Shown here piece after piece: positions 37,601 through 51,066 of a stretch of DNA of 64,000 bases (position 1 is the first letter of the stretch; each line of letters begins with the position of its first letter). The stretch is from Callipepla californica brunnescens. Lineage: Eukaryota > Chordata > Aves > Galliformes > Odontophoridae. The stretch lies in the NCBI GenBank assembly GCA_023055505.1, contig JALIRH010000039.1, positions 4,840,505-4,904,504 of the forward strand. The letters run 5' to 3'. The translations under genes and the position numbers were made by a program. The notes under the pieces were generated by a model. That model searched no databases. It was not told the DNA's origin and worked only from the letters and a program-made list of their open reading frames with translations.

Positions 37601-40600
37601 CCTACTGATACTGCAACTTGACCTACTTTTTTTTTTTTTTTTTTAAGACAAAACCAATGATTTTTCTAGTGCTGAAGCAAAGAGCAACAGGCAGTGCTTA
37701 CAGTGTGCGGCCGGCCATGCCAACCCGCAGGAACCGCCACACACTTGGAACGGCTCTTTCCTCATAAAAGAATACAAAGAATACACTGCCTTTGTTAATG
37801 ACTTCCATCTATCCCATCCTTCACTGAGTGCTTCGGATGGTGTACGGCAATGGAAGGACCCCAACCTGTCAGTGCAGGGCTCCAGCAGCCGGCCTGCCCA
37901 GCACTGCCCGGCTGAGCGCCGGCATCCTCAGCCTGTGCTGGGGTTAAGGACTCACAGAGCTGAACTGCTGGGCTCACCTACATCTGCTCCAGTCATCTAA
38001 CAGAGATAGTGCTTGCTTCATCAAGTGCGGGAAAAGTGCCTACATGCTTACATTTCTTTACACAACAAAAGACTGTTGAAACGCTGCAGTAATCACTGCT
38101 TTGAGATCAGATGCGAAACGTTATTACATACATCGGGAGAATCAGCTTTGCGGTGAGATATGGCACGATCTTCAACTCCTGGCACTCAAAGCAGAGCCTA
38201 ACTTCAGCCAGACATACATAAATTCATGCATTTGGATTGGTAAGTTACAGCATGGGCTGGATTGTTTTGCCCTCTGTAATTGCAGCCGTGGCAGCAGAGC
38301 TGTAAGTGAAGGCTGCGGGGCCGAGCAGGCAGCACAGGATAGTGCTCCTGTGGGAAACGCTGAGCTCTGCCCGGGCAGCACTCGGAGCTCTGCCATCCCA
38401 GCCTGCAGAACATGGCGTGGGGGGATACGACCGTCTCCAGAGGATTTGAACAGGTTTACCATTGGTTCAGTGTGTTTACACAGCCAATCTCAGAAGCCAT
38501 GAATTAACAGCCTTCCCTCGGTTACAGGTTAATTTAAGGATGTAGATGATTCCATGCATCCCAAGACATCCATATTCCTGTTTCCAGGACTCAGACTGCT
38601 CTCTGGAATAATTTGTTTCCCCCTTTATTAAAGCAGCTAACACAGCAGATTACAGTTAATCTCCATCAGTGATCACAGGTGAACCCACCCTGATGAAATA
38701 CCCCTTGTAACACATCAGAGTGAATGCAAACCGAATATCACATTTCCAGACCGTACAGTGTGTTGCCATTTTGTGCTATTTCTGACAGAAAATTACTGCG
38801 CACAGATGATCCACACTTGGCATATCCAGGTACACCGAGCAATCTGAAGGCATCTCTGCCTTGAAGAACAGCACGAGAACTTGCAGCTGCTTGGTAAAAT
38901 GAACGGCCCCACGGGTGTTTGGGTACGCGTTCACATAAGGGAAGATGCTGGGAGTGGAACGGATGCAGCAGGAGCTGGATGGAGGAGGACACGGAGCAGC
39001 CACGTCCCCAGCCATCCCGGCTGCCCGGCCCCACACACCCCACCCAGGGAACCACTCTCAGCTTCAGAAGTGACTCAGCCACCCTGGCTGCTCATTGCCA
39101 AAAGTGCTCCGGAAAACAGGCTGCAGGATCCCGCGTGGCTCACATTCCTTTCAAGGTATTATTAAAAGATAATTTAAGAAAGGCTTTTAAAATTAATAAG
39201 CATAGTGAATGGAATCATCAAAACAACTGCAGTATGGGTCTAGGGAAAGAAATAAAGAATAAGTTGGCACTGCCCATAAATCCAGAGCCGTAATGCAAAC
39301 TGATACTTCCGCATAGCTTTTGATACAGCGAAGGTATAATTTATAACAAACACTTGTTATTTGTTCTTGTGAGGAGACACTAACGATGATAACAGCACTC
39401 TAGGCAGTGATCAGAATACATCTGAAGTCTAATACAATCTTTACTTTGGAAAAATACGCAGATGTACGCAAGAAAACACCCATTTGGAACAGGGGAAGGC
39501 ACCCCCGACCAGTGCGTCCATTCTTACACCAAACCTGAGGTACTCCAGTTGCTGAACAGGCCTTGCTCCAGAAGAAGCTAATGAGATGAGTCTAAAAGGA
39601 ACTCAGAAAAGCTCCTGCCCAGCCCTGTCTCTGCAGAGCACGCTAACTCAGGATGCTGCCACCTCCACTGCCTCGGAAAACAAACCACTGAGGCCAACTT
39701 CCACAACAAACTCACTGCAACAAGTGCCACGCTCCTGAAGAGGCAACCATGACTTAACAAAACTTCATTAAATTGTGTTCTCATTTAGCCTCAAAGAAGC
39801 TATGACACTATGACACCTCCTGGACTCTTGGTGCCCAGCACACAATCTTTGGCACTGCTCCACTGGCACTGCACCGACACAGCGTGAGCCGGACCTGGCA
39901 CGTCAGTGCTTCAGGAATTCTGAAGTCTTCAACAGAATTGGTCTGAACCATACTAAGTCAGAAGAGAAAAAGCCCAGAACAACTCAGCATCAAGTGTTTG
40001 ACACAAAGCTTGCTTGTGATCTCGCGCAGCGCTGAGGACCAACTCTGAAGCACTCTGTGCAGCTGAAATCCCTCCTTGTTGAGAATGGAGTCCTCTCCAA
40101 GAGCTGTGTAAAGCACACACGTACATGTTTTATCTTTTCTGGTCCCTTTCTTGTAGGAAACATGCAGTCAGGAAGTTTGCAATATAGCTTCTGCTAAAGA
40201 CGATTGCTAGCAGATCTAGTTCTTCAGCATAGCCCCAACCCCACGGACAAAGCTCCCTCCTGGCCCTGCCACCTTCTGAGGGCTGCCCCCTGCCAATGGA
40301 GGCATCCCCACCGAGGATGGTCCCAACGACACCTCAGCACTGCTCAAGGTCCCTGTTTGTTAATTGAGGCATCCTCGTTATCATCAACCAGTTACCCTAA
40401 TGGAAACCCAAGGCACTGTGGCTTTGCAATGGGGTTGGCATCTTTAACAACCTGCCCAGACATCTCCCACTGCCGTTTCAGCTGAAGATCACCAACTCTT
40501 CTCCAGAGAACACAGGACAGAGCACTCTTTGAATGTGGCAGCACAGAGCTATAGAAGTACATTATTAAACAGCACACATATGTAGTCAAATTAACGTTCC

Positions 40601-40990
40601 CCCAAAAGAGCCCTTTATTCTGCTGTGAATATATTTGTACTGATCTTCTGTGCACAAACTTCTTGCTGGCAGATGTGCTTTGGATATTGTCATTTCCCTG
40701 CTTTGAGCTCATGAATAACACGTCAAGTCCTCTCCAAAGACAGCAAACGTCTGTACAGAAATTGTTTACCAAGTAACATAAACTCTGATGAACCGTAAAC
40801 ATCACACATCGTTTGCCACTACACAGAGCAGCATCGCTTTGTGCTATGACGACGCATTTCGTTCCGTCTCAGGACTCCACTGTTTGCTACAGCCCACACT
40901 GCAGCACAGCACTTCCAGTCACGGCCGCATTCACCGAGCAGCAGCAGCCTCACACCTGCATCTGTTTGGTGGCTGCTTCTGCTCCGTGTA
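34651..40990. other. Intronic sequence, about 6.3 kb, without recognised genes
   Basis: T17 lies at 37628-37644. AT-rich blocks at 36280-36640 and 39150-39440 may be regulatory. No repeat family was recognised, and all frames are shorter than 140 codons without motifs. Confidence 0.5.
37628..37644. repeat. Poly-T tract (T17)
   Basis: Seventeen T on the plus strand, bounded by C and A. No retroposed body was recognised on either side. Confidence 0.92.
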
Positions 40991-42077
40991 CTCACAGAGC
41001 CACAGAAGTGTACGGGTTGGAAGGGACCTCCAGAGCTCACCGAGTCCACCCCCTGAGAGCAGCTCCCAGCCCGGGCTGCACAGCTCGGCGTCCAGGCGGG
41101 GCTGGGACGTCTGCACAGAAGGAGACCCCACCACCTCTGTGTGCAGCTCCAGTGCTCCATCACTGCACTGGGAAGAAGTCCCCACGCACAGTGGTGCACA
41201 ACTTCCCATGCTTCAGTTTGTGGACATTTCCCCTCATCCTATCACCACACACTGCTGGGAAGAGTCCGGCCTCATCCCTTCACCTCCTGCTCCTTAGATA
41301 TTGATAAACATGGATCAGATCCCCTCTGAGTCTTCTTCTCTCTGTTCAGATCCAGCTCTCTCAGCCTTTCCTCATGCAGGAGCTGCTCCACGGCCTTTAT
41401 CATCTCTGTGCCCTCTGCTGCACTCTTTCCAGCAGATCCCTGTCTTTCTTGTACCAGGGAACCCAGAACTGCACACAGTGCTCCAGGTGAGGCCTCACCA
41501 GGGCAGAGCAGAGGGGGAGGATCCCCTCCCTCGACCTGCTGGCCACGCTCTTCGCAATGCACCCCAGGATCCCATTGTCCTTCCACCAGGGCACAGTGCT
41601 CATGGCTGACTGTCACCCACCAGGACCCCCAGGTCCCTCCCCTCAGGGCTCCTCTCCAGCAGCTCATCCCAACCTGTACTGCTGCACATGGTTATTCCTC
41701 CCTAGGTGCAAGACACTACACTTGCTCTTGTTAAACCTCAACTGGGTCCTTTCTGCCCAACTCTCCATCCTGTCCAGATCTTGCTGAATGGCAGCACAGC
41801 CTGCTGGTGTGTCAGCCACTCCTCCCAGCTTCCTATCATCAGTGCTGAGAGTGGACTCTATCCCCTCATCAAGGCCATTGATGGGATGTTTTACAGGACC
41901 AGACCCAGCATCCACCCCTGAGGAACACTGCTAAGTCCAGGCCTCCAACTGGACTCTGTGCCATCGATCACAGTCCTCTGAGCTCTGCCAGTTCCCAAAG
42001 CACCTCACCATCCACTCATCTATTCCACACTTCCTCAGCTTTGTTATAAGGATGCTGTGGGAGAAGCACTGCATCCC
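40991..42077 (-). mobile_element. CR1 LINE, largest copy, with decayed reverse-transcriptase ORF
   Basis: This antisense CR1 is about 1.09 kb and starts CACAGAGCCACAGAAGTGTA, GGTTGGAAGGGACCTCCAG. The minus strand encodes the C-terminal part of ORF2 in pieces. Residues such as KLGGVADTPAGCAAIQ and LRFNKSKCSVLHLGRNN lie within 41664-41915. [17 protein letters not shown] and [13 protein letters not shown] lie within 41400-41603 in another frame. [19 protein letters not shown] lies in a third frame near 41300-41410. At least two frameshifts therefore separate them. The catalytic FADD box is reduced to TDD. The element is 5'-truncated and dead. Confidence 0.96.
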
Positions 42078-42906
42078 AAAAATATTCTCTGGCCTTACTG
42101 TGAGCACTTCCCTCTGCGATCTGCAGAACGAGATTCCCCGTGATCCTTCACGTGGTTAATCTTGTACAAAGAAAATGTGCTCACATGTGTCTAAAATATT
42201 AACAAGTGCTCCTTCCAGGACAGTAATTCTAGGAGTGATTTAGAAGTAAATTTTGCTCTATAAAATCTTCTCCTTCGCTGCTCGCTTTACCTAGCTAATA
42301 CTAATAAATAAATAAAAAGCAGGAATCAGCATAATCCATGGGAAGGGCGATGCTTCGAGAGTTATTTGAATTAAGTCCCAGATATATGTGCAGCGCTCTG
42401 GGTTATTACTATTTTCATAAACAGAATAATGTGTTCTCTGGGCATGAAGAGCTCCGCTGCAGCTAACATGAATGGTAAAATAGATGGTGGGAGGGAAAGG
42501 TGAACTGCTGCTGGGGACAGGAGGCCGTGGCTAGAGGGGGGAAATAAATGCCAGGCAGCAAAACCACTCCGCCGCGCCTACAGTCAGAAATACCAAGCAA
42601 ACTGAGGTATTCATTATTTATATTACCCCTTCAGTCTTGGTATTTATCAAAGAACGCAGATTAACTCGAAATAATTAAACAAAACTAGTGCACTTGATGA
42701 GTATCTCAGAAGGCACCAGGATCCATTCCAAACCATCGCCCAGGGGCAGATTGGTGCGGACGGACCACGGGCTGGCTGTGCTTGGAAGGGCAGAGCATCC
42801 TCGCTCGTCCCTCCTCAGCTCCTGCTGCCGGACACGCAGCGTGAGGGGTACAACTCACAGACAAACTCCCTAATTAAATCTATTGCAAATTAAATTCTAC
42901 CCTAAA

Positions 42907-42926
42907 AAACAACAACAACAACAACA
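42907..42926. repeat. (AAC)n microsatellite
   Basis: About six and a half AAC units, preceded by a short A run, inside an AT-rich block. Confidence 0.93.
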
Positions 42927-43111
42927 ATGTAACTGTGACAAAAATATATCTCCCTCTCTCTTCCTCTGCTGTTTAATAGTCGCAGAATGAAAAGTCTAGT
43001 ACAATTTTCTAGTCCAATTGTTCCAGCCGGGGGGAAAATTGCTCATCATAATTAGGCCACTTTCATAACAGATCTGCTCAGCAGCCGGGCTCCTGCAACT
43101 GACCGCACCTG

Positions 43112-43140
43112 CGGCCCGGTCCCAGAACGGGACCGGGCCG
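43112..43140. other. Perfect GC-rich hairpin, 12-bp stem with 5-nt loop
   Basis: CGGCCCGGTCCC at 43112-43123 is exactly complementary to GGGACCGGGCCG at 43129-43140, with AGAAC as the loop. Two further G-T pairs could extend it in RNA (43110-43111 with 43141-43142). The surroundings have far fewer CpGs. No T-run follows, so it is not a Pol III terminator-type unit. Function unknown. Confidence 0.85.
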
Positions 43141-46100
43141 TGCTCCCAGCCCTCCCCCACCCCTCACCGTGGGATCATGCAGGGGATCATTTGCTTTCCT
43201 CAGCCTGGGGCTGGCCTGCATGCCCAGTGACACAGTGCAGGGCTGAGGGACACCATGGGTGGCTGTTGGAACAGGATGCTGACAATTTCACAGCTGAAAT
43301 GGTGAATCCATAGTTCAGCTCACGCTCGCTCTCCCTCCAGAAGCAGCCCTCGAGGATGTTCGGAGCTAATGGGGCACGGTGCAGCTCTACACACCAACAT
43401 CTTCTGAAGGACTTTTTGAAGCTATTTTGGATGCTGAGAGCTGCAATTCTCAAGGCATTGAGTAACTCTGCATCCTAGCATTTCTCGCTAAAAATTCCAA
43501 CTACATTGACTTGAACAGGAAAGGAGACGCAGCAGAGGCCCACGGGGCAGCACTCACTCACAGCCATGAGCCACACTCAAAGGATTTGGAGGACTGGAAT
43601 GGCATCTTCCCATTGCTCCCCACAGCACCCCAAATCTCGTTACACATCACACAACGAGAATAGTCAGATGGGAGACCCTCCATGCCTGAAACACCTCATC
43701 GCCAATCAATTATTTTGTGACTGTCCGTATTAGCATTGCAGCAACATTTCTAATGTCTCATTTCAGATGTACTTAATAACTCCCTCGGATGAGAATTTCA
43801 ACAGCATGACACTGCTGGAGCGGGAGTGAGAAGTGCCCTGGTGAGTCCAACCCTAACAAAGTGTGTTAGGAGCTGTTCCACTCACGATGAGATGACCCAA
43901 AGTAAGAGCTGGGCAGCGAGACACTCCTCCACGTGTCTGTAAACGCGACAAATACGAAGAGCGTGCAATGTTGTCAGCTTACCAATTTAATTGCTATGAA
44001 CGCATGATATCCAAGATAATTATGACATGACACATCAAAATGAGCACGTAGCTGCTTTTCAGCACTTCCAATTTTTTAAATATTATGTGACCATCTCAAG
44101 TTTACACAACAAAATCAGAATGAATGCCGTACACATCGGCGTCTTAATGCTACCTTATAATGTGGTGTTCTGTTCTGCAAACAGCACCACATCTGCAAAA
44201 ACCTTGTAATTTTAACTGTCAACAGAGTGGCATTTTTCATCCCAGCTTAGCTATGCACTTTAGTGCATAACTCAATCCTTCATAAGCACAGATTCTAAAA
44301 TAAGTCAATTTAATAATGTAAGACCTTTCTGAGACCTTCGTATACAGCTGTGCTCCTTTTTAACTAATTTAGTTCATCTGATCCAAATCCCTCATTAAAA
44401 GCTGCTACTCTATCACGGTTAGGAACAGAATCACCAAAATAATTGCTTTCAGACCTGACAGAGTTACCAATTTTAAACCACGCTTTAAATAAGGCTGAAC
44501 TCATTTATCTTGCAGAAGACCTCAGCCTTTCCAATACTGAGATACAGTAAACAAAGACAGAAGACAGCACTTTTATTTATCCACTTTGTTTTGCCCAGAC
44601 ATCCATCCTTTCCTTATTGCCTCAGCTCAGGAAATCACGTTATTTTGGGGGTTTCACTGCACCACCGCCAGCTCCTACAGATGTCAGGCAGTCACACCCT
44701 GGGGTAACCTCACTGCAATTCTAAAATAAGCTGCTATGGAGAATGAGCATCCTTCAGTGCTTCACCTGAGGCACCCAAAGCTCTGCTGACCTCCGTCGCA
44801 CCCGTGGGTGACAGAGGGGGTTCTTCTCCTCCGGTGTCACAAAGAACTCCTGACCTCCACTCAGCCAACGTGGAGAAAATCACACCTTGCTGAGCCTTGA
44901 TGCCATACAGCATTTGGACATCAGCCGCAGGACCCATTCCAGGTGCTGGGAAGCACCGGAGGGCACAGGGTCAGGTGTCCCCATAAGGATGCAGTGCTCG
45001 CAGCCCGGGGCTGTGAAAGCAGCAGCTGTGGAGGCACTGTGGCTGTTGCAGCCCTCTGCTGGGAAGGGGCTGCGGGGAGCGAGGTTTGAGGGTGCCTCTC
45101 AGTACAGCCCTCATTGCACACAGCCAGGGCGGCATGTACACAACCCCTCGTGTGCTGCTGTGCCATGCGGACGGTCTCATCTGGTGCTGAATTTCATCAG
45201 CAATAAAATGCACTTTATACTGAACTGTGTCACACGACATCAAGATGTGTTTGTTCCAAGCTGTGGTGCACCACTTACTTAAAACACTGACTCTGATATT
45301 TAACATTTTCATTTTCCCATCGCGCATTCGCAGCTCCGTTCTAAAATTAAGTGACACCAGTTTATCAAAAGCTGAGGTTACACGCAGAGCTCCTGTGTCA
45401 AGCTGAACATCTTTAGTGAGCAGCATCAGAGCCACGCAGTGCCAGCACACACTGTGTGCAGAGCTGCCTCCTCCCCCATCCCACACTGTTTCCCCAAACC
45501 CTGCTCCCCACTGATGGAGCACACGGGCACAGTGGGGAGCGGGCACACCTCCTGTGCCTTCCAGGGAAGCCTTCTGCTCCAGGATAACAGAATGCTCTGA
45601 TGTGTTGTCCCTGCAGACTGCCACCACTGTTATTAAAACCCTGAACTAGCGGAGCAGAGGCAGAAGCTTGTCCACACACATCTCAGCACTGCAGCTGGTC
45701 ATTCAAACGTGCTAGGAAAGTTGTGGAGGTTTTCACACGAGGTCACACTGTCCTGCATGCACATGGCACCCACACACCCCTGCCACAGCCCAGAGGGAGA
45801 AAACCACCAGAGAAACTATCAACAGCTACATGAAATTAACAGCTCCAACACAGAAACCCAATGCTACCTCTGTGGAAAACTCTGATGTGAGCCTACACAT
45901 GTATCTATTATCTTAGTCAGAAATCCATCTGAAGAAAAGTAAGGGCTTTCCTGTGTGCGTGTAGCTAGCAGGTGGATGAAGGGAGAAGCTGTTGCACGAT
46001 GCAGCAGAGATGCATGGCTGACAGCACTGATGCCAGCAGGGCAGGGGAGGGCAGGGCACGTCCTGCAGCCCGTGGGGATGCTGCTGCTCTGCTTCTCTAA

Positions 46101-48046
46101 GCGCAGCCACACACACCTTATTCACATTAAATCAACCAGAACTTTGTTTGAAACTTCTCTCTCCCTTCTTCAGTTGTTTTTTCCTTGGAGAGAACTGCCT
46201 AGTGTCACTCATGCTTAATTAAGTACACCGAGCCTGTAGCTAGCAGCAAAGCCTCAGCGTGCCTCTAGACCTGCGGTTTATGGACGGTACCATCTCCAAT
46301 TAGTGAGAAATGGCAGCGTCGTGTCGGAGCGCTGCTTTCCTCCTCATCTGCTGTTATAACGTGTGGCTGGGGCTGCTTCCCACCAGCTCCCATTGCCAAC
46401 CCACCTGCGGGCATCCAGCAGCTGCCAGCTCTGCACAGCCCCCTGGGCAGGATGTGTCACAGCCTGCAGCCACCAATGTGAGCTCTGGTCCGGGATGGAG
46501 ACCACAGCCCTTCCCCGGCTGCTAACGGCCCCGGGGTCTGTAGCACTTCTTCACATCAAGAACAAACCCACAGCCATGTCTGCGCCCGATGGGAATCAGG
46601 TGGCTCTGTCCTCAAGCACTGATTGATGAGGGGAAATCATATTCGGTTTAAAAACAATTCCAACGTGAGCCCAGCAAAGTATCAAAGGCATACAACTGGA
46701 TAGTAAATTATGTATGCCTATGTTTTGTAGAGGGAATGAGGCTCCTGCATCCTTCCGACAGAATCGCATTATGTAAATGTAACAGGCGTACCAGAGATGC
46801 TGTACTAAACCAGACACACATCTCACCCCTGTAGTTTTAAATAAGCACAGAAAAGAAGCAGCCTACAGTACGTGAATATACGGAACTTCCTCCATCGACA
46901 TTGATATTCGCGTAAGAAAAATTGCAGGAGATTTCTGCATGCATTGTATGCTAATTAGATCTTTTCGAGACAAAACTGATACTGCTAACAGTTGGATACT
47001 CTCTTTGTTTTAATTATGCATGACTAATGATAGCTGTTTGGCTGTCTGACCACCAGATTGTCTGCCGTTGCCAAGGGAAAATCTTTTAAAACAGATTGAC
47101 GGGTTTTCTGTTATAAAACAGAGCATGTTCTGGTTCCACTCATGTTTCCGAGAGAGTTTAGTGGGGATAAAAACTAAAACTTTGACTGTTCGCCGTGACA
47201 TAAGACTTCAACCCCGGCATATACATCCACAGTCAGCCACGACAGAGGCAACACTGAGCATGAAGATGCTCCAGAACTGCAGAATCCCAGCTAGCAGCTG
47301 AGGCAGCTTCGTTTCAGGCTGAACTCTGTGCTGGACCGCACTCATGACGAAGTCACCATCAGATCTCTGCTGGCTTTGTAAGTGTTGCACCATGCACAGC
47401 CAGAGCTGCTGCAGACACCTCCTGAGCCCCGAACAGTTGTGTGTATTACCGAAGGAGAGCCATGAGACCCTGCTGGGAGGGCTGAACGTTTCATTGGGCC
47501 CACTTCTCACCTTCATCTACATGAGCACGCAGAGCGCTAATGAACCCAGCCTGTGCTGATGGCTCAGACAGCTCTGACCTCAGCAAAACAACGTGGATCT
47601 GGGTGGAGGAGGAAGGTGAAAAATGGAGGATAGCCTGGAAGCTCCTGGGGTGGGAGCAGAACGGGCTCCAGAGCACAGCAACCACAGACAGCTCGAGCAG
47701 CCTCTGCCACGCGGCCGTCCCTGCACACCCACCCAGCAGCACCATGAGCCTGACCAGAGCAAAGGAGGGACTGACTGCCTACAGCTGAAACAAGCACGAC
47801 ACTGTGTCAGCACGAACCTTGAATTGATGTCTGGGTTGAGTTGGGGAAAATGGAAAATTTACAGATTCGTGGAGCTGCTTCCTGTGCTTCTAAGTGGGAC
47901 CTTTCTGTTCTCACAAGGACGTGGATTTTGTACTGATCGTCTCTTCTCAAAGGCTGAAAGACAGCCAGAACTGAGAGGGCTCTGCAGCCCACCCCCACCC
48001 TGCCAACACACAGAGCCTTAACAGAGCGTTATTTAACAGAAATTCC

Positions 48047-48066
48047 CCGTTCCTCACGAGGAACGG
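48047..48066. other. 20-bp near-perfect palindrome
   Basis: CCGTTCCTC-AC-GAGGAACGG has nine paired bases on each side of a 2-nt centre. It could form a cruciform or bind a dimeric factor. No adjacent gene explains it. Confidence 0.75.
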
Positions 48067-48314
48067 CGCTCTCACAGGGAGACAAAGGTTGCTCTTTCAG
48101 CCTTATCTTTGCAGGCGACGAGGCAGGGAGATGCAGCCCCAGGAACAGCCTGCGTGAACACCAGCTGCCTTCCTGAGCGGCGAGGTGGTGGCAGCCTGGC
48201 TGTGGTGGCCTGCCATCACCTGCAAGAGCATACAGAACAGTCCAGAACTGCACCCAGCCACAGCAACCCACCCTGCTCCTGGTCACTGCTGGATAAACCT
48301 CCCTCTAGCTGCAT

Positions 48315-48464
48315 GTCTGCAGCCAGCCCAGCCCCAGCGTGCACAATGCAACCTGAAAGCCTGCAGCCAGCCCGCCCCAGCTACACACAATGCAACCTGA
48401 AAGCTCAACCCCACTATGTCCAGCTCAACCTGAAGGCCTGCAGCCAGCCCAGCCCTGCCTGCAG
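48315..48464. repeat. Degenerate minisatellite, about 44-bp unit, roughly 3.5 copies
   Basis: Units share CAATGCAACCTGAAAGC and CTGCAGCCAGCCC. Starts are seen near 48344 and 48388, with a shortened third start at 48426 and a partial unit before 48344. The third unit has a replaced middle. The run makes a repetitive frame on the plus strand that is not a gene. Confidence 0.8.
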
Positions 48465-50394
48465 CACCCAGTGTGGGACCAGATGAGCCCTCATTCAGGA
48501 TGGCAAAAAGAAGCAGTTCACGTGTCTGTGTTTCACTCCACCGAAAATTCTTTGAAACGAGCTCTGTTTTTCATTCTTTGCTCGTTCCTCCTTTTGTTGG
48601 TTCCTCTGCATAACATCTGAAACACTCACGTCGGTTCAAAATAATTAATTATTTTAATTGACTCTGAATGTATTTATTTTAACTGCGCAGACAAGAGGCA
48701 AATGCCAGCATATGCTCATTTAATAACGGGAAGGGCTGTGGAACGTGAGAGCCGTCCCCAAGAACAGCCTCCTTTTGGGGGGGTGTGCATCTGCACATAA
48801 CACAGCTATATTTCAGAGAGATGGAACAAAGCTTCACGCAGCCAAATAATTCATGGCCCTGAGACGCACAGGAATACCAAAAGAATATGGAAGTCAGAAA
48901 TGGACCATCTGAAATCATAACGGAGAGAGGAAATTTCCCATATTTATCACTCCACCCGCCCCCCTAAATCTGCATTTACACACGAATGCAGACAACTGTA
49001 TTCAATACTGGTGCGTGGACATGACTCTGAGGGACTGTAACGTTAAAATATGTATGCACTCTTGGTATTTCAATGTGCTATATGTACTTCAGATGCTCCT
49101 GTTACTCAACCGCAGACCCGCAGCTCCGATGGCACACCTCCCAGGAGTACGGTGATGGCAGACGGGTTACACTCTGTAGACTTGTTGCCAGTTTTCCATG
49201 GCCACTGCGGCTCCTTCTGCACAGACTGTCTGCTCTAAAGGGCGGCTCCTGTCGGAAGAGCAAGGCCACGAAGCCCCCAGCTCAGCACTTAGACACAAGG
49301 GCAGAAAACCGGGATATTCAGGAAGCCAGAGGAACTGCAGGCATGTGCTGAGATACTGCTGCCACTGCCAACCTTCTCTTCTGCCAAGGCAGAATCCGTC
49401 CCCATGCCAGAGTGACTTCAGAGCGGGTCAAACACTGCCACGAGGCGCATCAAGAGGGCAAGCGGGAGGGCAGGGAACACAGGACACGTGTTCTGCTAAC
49501 AACTGCCTGGACCAGTCAGACGGTGATAAAGAAATCAGTGAGCTTGACAGCGATTAGCACGCCTCGAAGCTTATTTTACAAGACAGAAAATTGCAAAGCC
49601 CTTGTTTTGTAAAGCCTGTGCTGTAAAGCGCTGTGACACTTCACATCTGGGCACAAGCTTGGGAGGGACTTCCGAGGTGTTTATGGCAAATGAATTCATT
49701 TTCTTTGCTGGAATTTATTTCATTTTCCTTGATGACTTCTTTATACGCATCTTCACACCTCTGCCTGTGTATAATTCCGCATTGATTTATCAGAAAATCG
49801 CCTGCACACAGAACTCGCTCTTCAGCAGAGGTGCTGTACGTCCAAGAGAAAAACAACAGCAAAATAAAGGAAAACAAAGCTGCAAAGATGACCTGAACCT
49901 CATGTAAGAAAACAAAAGCCACTCCAAATATTAACGACATCTGCTTTCAGGTACCTCAGGCACCACCTAACGTGGAGAGCTGCCTTTTGTACTCCAAAGG
50001 GATCTCGTTTAGAACATGATGTTGGGAAGCAGCCACTGAAAGAGATGGGCCGTGTTTCAGATGGGCTCGCTGCTACACGCCTGTGTTCGTAATACCAACA
50101 AGAGACCAGTTGTAGAGAAAATGGAGAGACCATGACACAGGAGGAGCCAGGCGTGAGCAGCACTGCTCCTGCCTCCCCACACCACACATGCTGGCTGCAA
50201 GGTCTGTTGGCTGCATGATGAGCTTTGCAGCTCCCTGAGTGTCTCATTCACTGGGTCTCTTCTCCACAAAAACCATGGCTGCGCTCTCAGAGTGAGGACA
50301 TTTGTTTCCTGTTTGCTGCTGTTGGACCCACTGAAACAACGCCCGTGTTTGTCAGTTCATTGCACTGCCTACGTACCACACTCACACAGAGCAT

Positions 50395-51066
50395 TCAAAG
50401 AATCAGAATGTTGAGGTTGGCATGGGCCCCCGGGCCCACCTTCCCCAAGCCGTGCTCCAGCAGGAGCTCCAGGAGCTGGTGCCCAGCACCACACCCAGCA
50501 GCTTCCAGACATCGCACGGAGGGCACTCCACGACCTCTCCAGGTCCCTGTGCCAAATTCTGACCACATGTCCAGCACAGCCACACTGCCTGGCGTTCAGG
50601 GGAACCTCCTGGGCTGCAGGCTGTGCCCGGTGCTTCTGGCTCTGCTGATCAGAGCCTGGCTCCATTCTCTTGCACCTCCCTGCAGGGACTGATGGCTGTG
50701 GGTGGGATCCTTGCCATCCCTGAGCAACCCCAGCTCTCAGCCTCTCCTCCCGGCCCTGCAGCAACCCTGGGGCTCTCCACAGCAGCTCCAGGTCACTCTT
50801 GCACTGGAGGCCCAGGACCCGACCCTGTGCTCCAGGTGCTGAGCAGAGGGCAGGATTGCCGCAGACCTGCTGGCACTGCTGGTCCCCCCTTGGCTCCCAA
50901 TTTCTCTTCTGGAAGACACTTCCCAGCTGGGTGTCCCCAGCACATCCTGGTGCTGAGCTGCTCCTCCCCGAGTGTGGGGCTCCACACCTCTCCTTGTGGG
51001 ATGGCAGGCGGCTCTGCCCACCTCCAGCACCCCGCTCCTCCCCCACCGCTTTGGGAACATCCACCC
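50395..51066 (-). mobile_element. CR1 LINE, 5'-truncated, GC-rich and degraded
   Basis: AAGAATCAGAATGTTGAGGTT marks the antisense 3' end. It is followed by CTCCACGACCTCTCCAGG, CACTCTTGCACTGGAGGCCC, GTGCTCCAGGTGCTGAGCAGA and CTTCCCAGCTGGGTGTCCCC. It is strongly diverged, with many insertions. The minus-strand frame of 231 codons at 50369-51064 lies in this element and is not a host gene. Confidence 0.78.

Larger units (their letters stand above)
42078..50394. other. Intronic sequence with hairpins, a minisatellite and AT-rich blocks
   Basis: AT-rich, motif-dense stretches lie at 42240-42330, 42600-42680, 42880-43080, 43980-44500, 46860-47230 and 48620-48680. Special items inside (GC hairpin, tandem repeat, palindrome, AAC repeat) are listed separately. 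No protein-coding gene is recognised. Confidence 0.5.

Noticed and set aside
50369..51064. A 231-codon minus-strand frame
   Set aside because: It lies within a degraded CR1 copy and does not follow the RT frame.
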